This document shows positions 63,199-64,000 of a DNA stretch of 64,000 nt, in pieces. The stretch's first letter is position 1; every line of letters starts with the position of its first letter. Origin of the DNA: Phymatolithon calcareum (taxonomy: Eukaryota > Rhodophyta > Florideophyceae > Hapalidiales); NCBI GenBank assembly GCA_977006965.1, contig OZ345369.1, forward strand, positions 124,001 through 188,000, written 5' to 3'. The position numbers and the translations under genes are program-made. A model generated the notes under the pieces. That model was not told the origin of the DNA. It did not search any database and was given only the letters and a program-made list of their open reading frames with translations.

Positions 63199-64000
63199 AT
63201 TGTGCGGAATAGCGCTGCGTGTAACACTCCAAATGGCGTTGTACCTATACTCGCCGTTGATAGGTGGCATGCGCGTCATGTGATGTGGTGTGCGCCACCA
63301 CGTCGGGCGCTAGATCAGCTACGGTATCCCTCGCTGCACAGGAAATGCGACGAGATGGTGTACGGGGCTGTGACTGGTGCCTGATTCGTGTTTCCGCGAG
63401 GTTTTCAAGACTGTCGGAATGCCGGAGAACGGAGAAGTCTGAGCCGCTTCGCTCGCGTTGGGCATCGGGGCACGTGCGATACGATAGCAGCTGTTCGCCC
63501 TGCAAGTCGGGTCCGTCGTCGCGAAGAAGGCGTGCGCAATGGGGTACATGGAGCAGGGCGGCGGGTGGATATGAAGAACCTCAGAAAAAATGGTGGTGGG
63601 ATATGCTGGAGGAGGGTGATCCGAACGTGCTGCTCACATTCGTAACAAATGAAGGGGACAACAACTTTATCGTGAATGTTCGTTTTCAGGCAGTTTTCTC
63701 GTACAACTTTTCGCAGGTCGGCGGCGTTAATTCACGGAGGGTGACGCGCGCGCTTAAGCGTAATCGCCGACATAAACTCGCATCAATTCGCTTCTCCTTC
63801 AACAAGGATGATGGATAAAAATTCACACGCTCAGTTTACTGTACTTTGTTTTGCTGTACAATGTAATTTATTTTAAAAAATAATGTTGTTCAATATAAAT
63901 CAGCGTCATTTTTATTGAAGTTAAGGACCTACATCCCCATCTTAGATTTTCACTTTTATTTTTTATGAGCTTGGGAATCCGAGAAGCTCATTGGACACTT

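Larger units (their letters stand above)
61481..63923. repeat. Upstream segment of a third unit (duplicate of 52490-55360)
   Basis: Collinear with 52490-55360 but without the 420-bp MITE. Homology ends at gaagttaa (63923), the same place where unit B continues towards its NB-ARC gene. The last 77 bp of the window are unrelated. Whether a third NB-ARC gene follows cannot be seen. Confidence 0.88.

Overview
This window is eukaryotic nuclear DNA, rich in transposons and poor in host genes. It probably comes from a red alga. The organism call is an inference: host genes are mostly intronless, the transposon families are P-element-like, Crypton-like, PIF/Harbinger-like with a Myb/SANT partner, hAT-type MITEs and LINE relics, and there is a locally amplified NB-ARC/WD40 gene, a combination I associate with florideophytes such as Chondrus crispus. 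No bacterial operon structure is visible.

Layout. Positions 1-12.9 kb hold relics: an unidentified 399-codon reading frame facing a broken partner, three LINE reverse-transcriptase remnants, a 1.3 kb dispersed repeat, a small 44-bp hairpin tandem array and a RING-like ORF. Positions 12.908-18.521 kb hold one whole P-element-like transposon, with 34-bp perfect terminal inverted repeats, a 7-bp target duplication, a broken transposase and a second convergent gene. Positions 21.77-23.42 kb hold a bestrophin-like chloride-channel gene or recent pseudogene with at least two clear introns on the minus strand. Positions 24.65-28.98 kb form a giant inverted repeat with a 1.3 kb insertion in one arm. 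Positions 33.5-37.8 kb hold the two best conventional host genes: a DDX41/Abstrakt-type DEAD-box helicase and a PHO80-type cyclin.

Positions 40.5-63.9 kb are a tandem segmental duplication. The unit is an upstream segment, an NB-ARC/WD40 gene, then a decayed cytochrome P450-like tail. Unit A (from 40.48 kb) has a pseudogene broken by deletions, stops and two identical 327-bp MITEs. A Crypton-like element and a PIF/Harbinger element sit downstream of it, and comparison with the later unit gives the empty site of each insertion. Unit B has the intact 1,498-residue NB-ARC/WD40 gene (55.6-60.1 kb). A third unit begins at 61.48 kb, and its homology stops at about 63.92 kb.

The duplicated units act as internal controls: insertion boundaries, target duplications and the order of decay can be read by comparing one copy with another inside the window.
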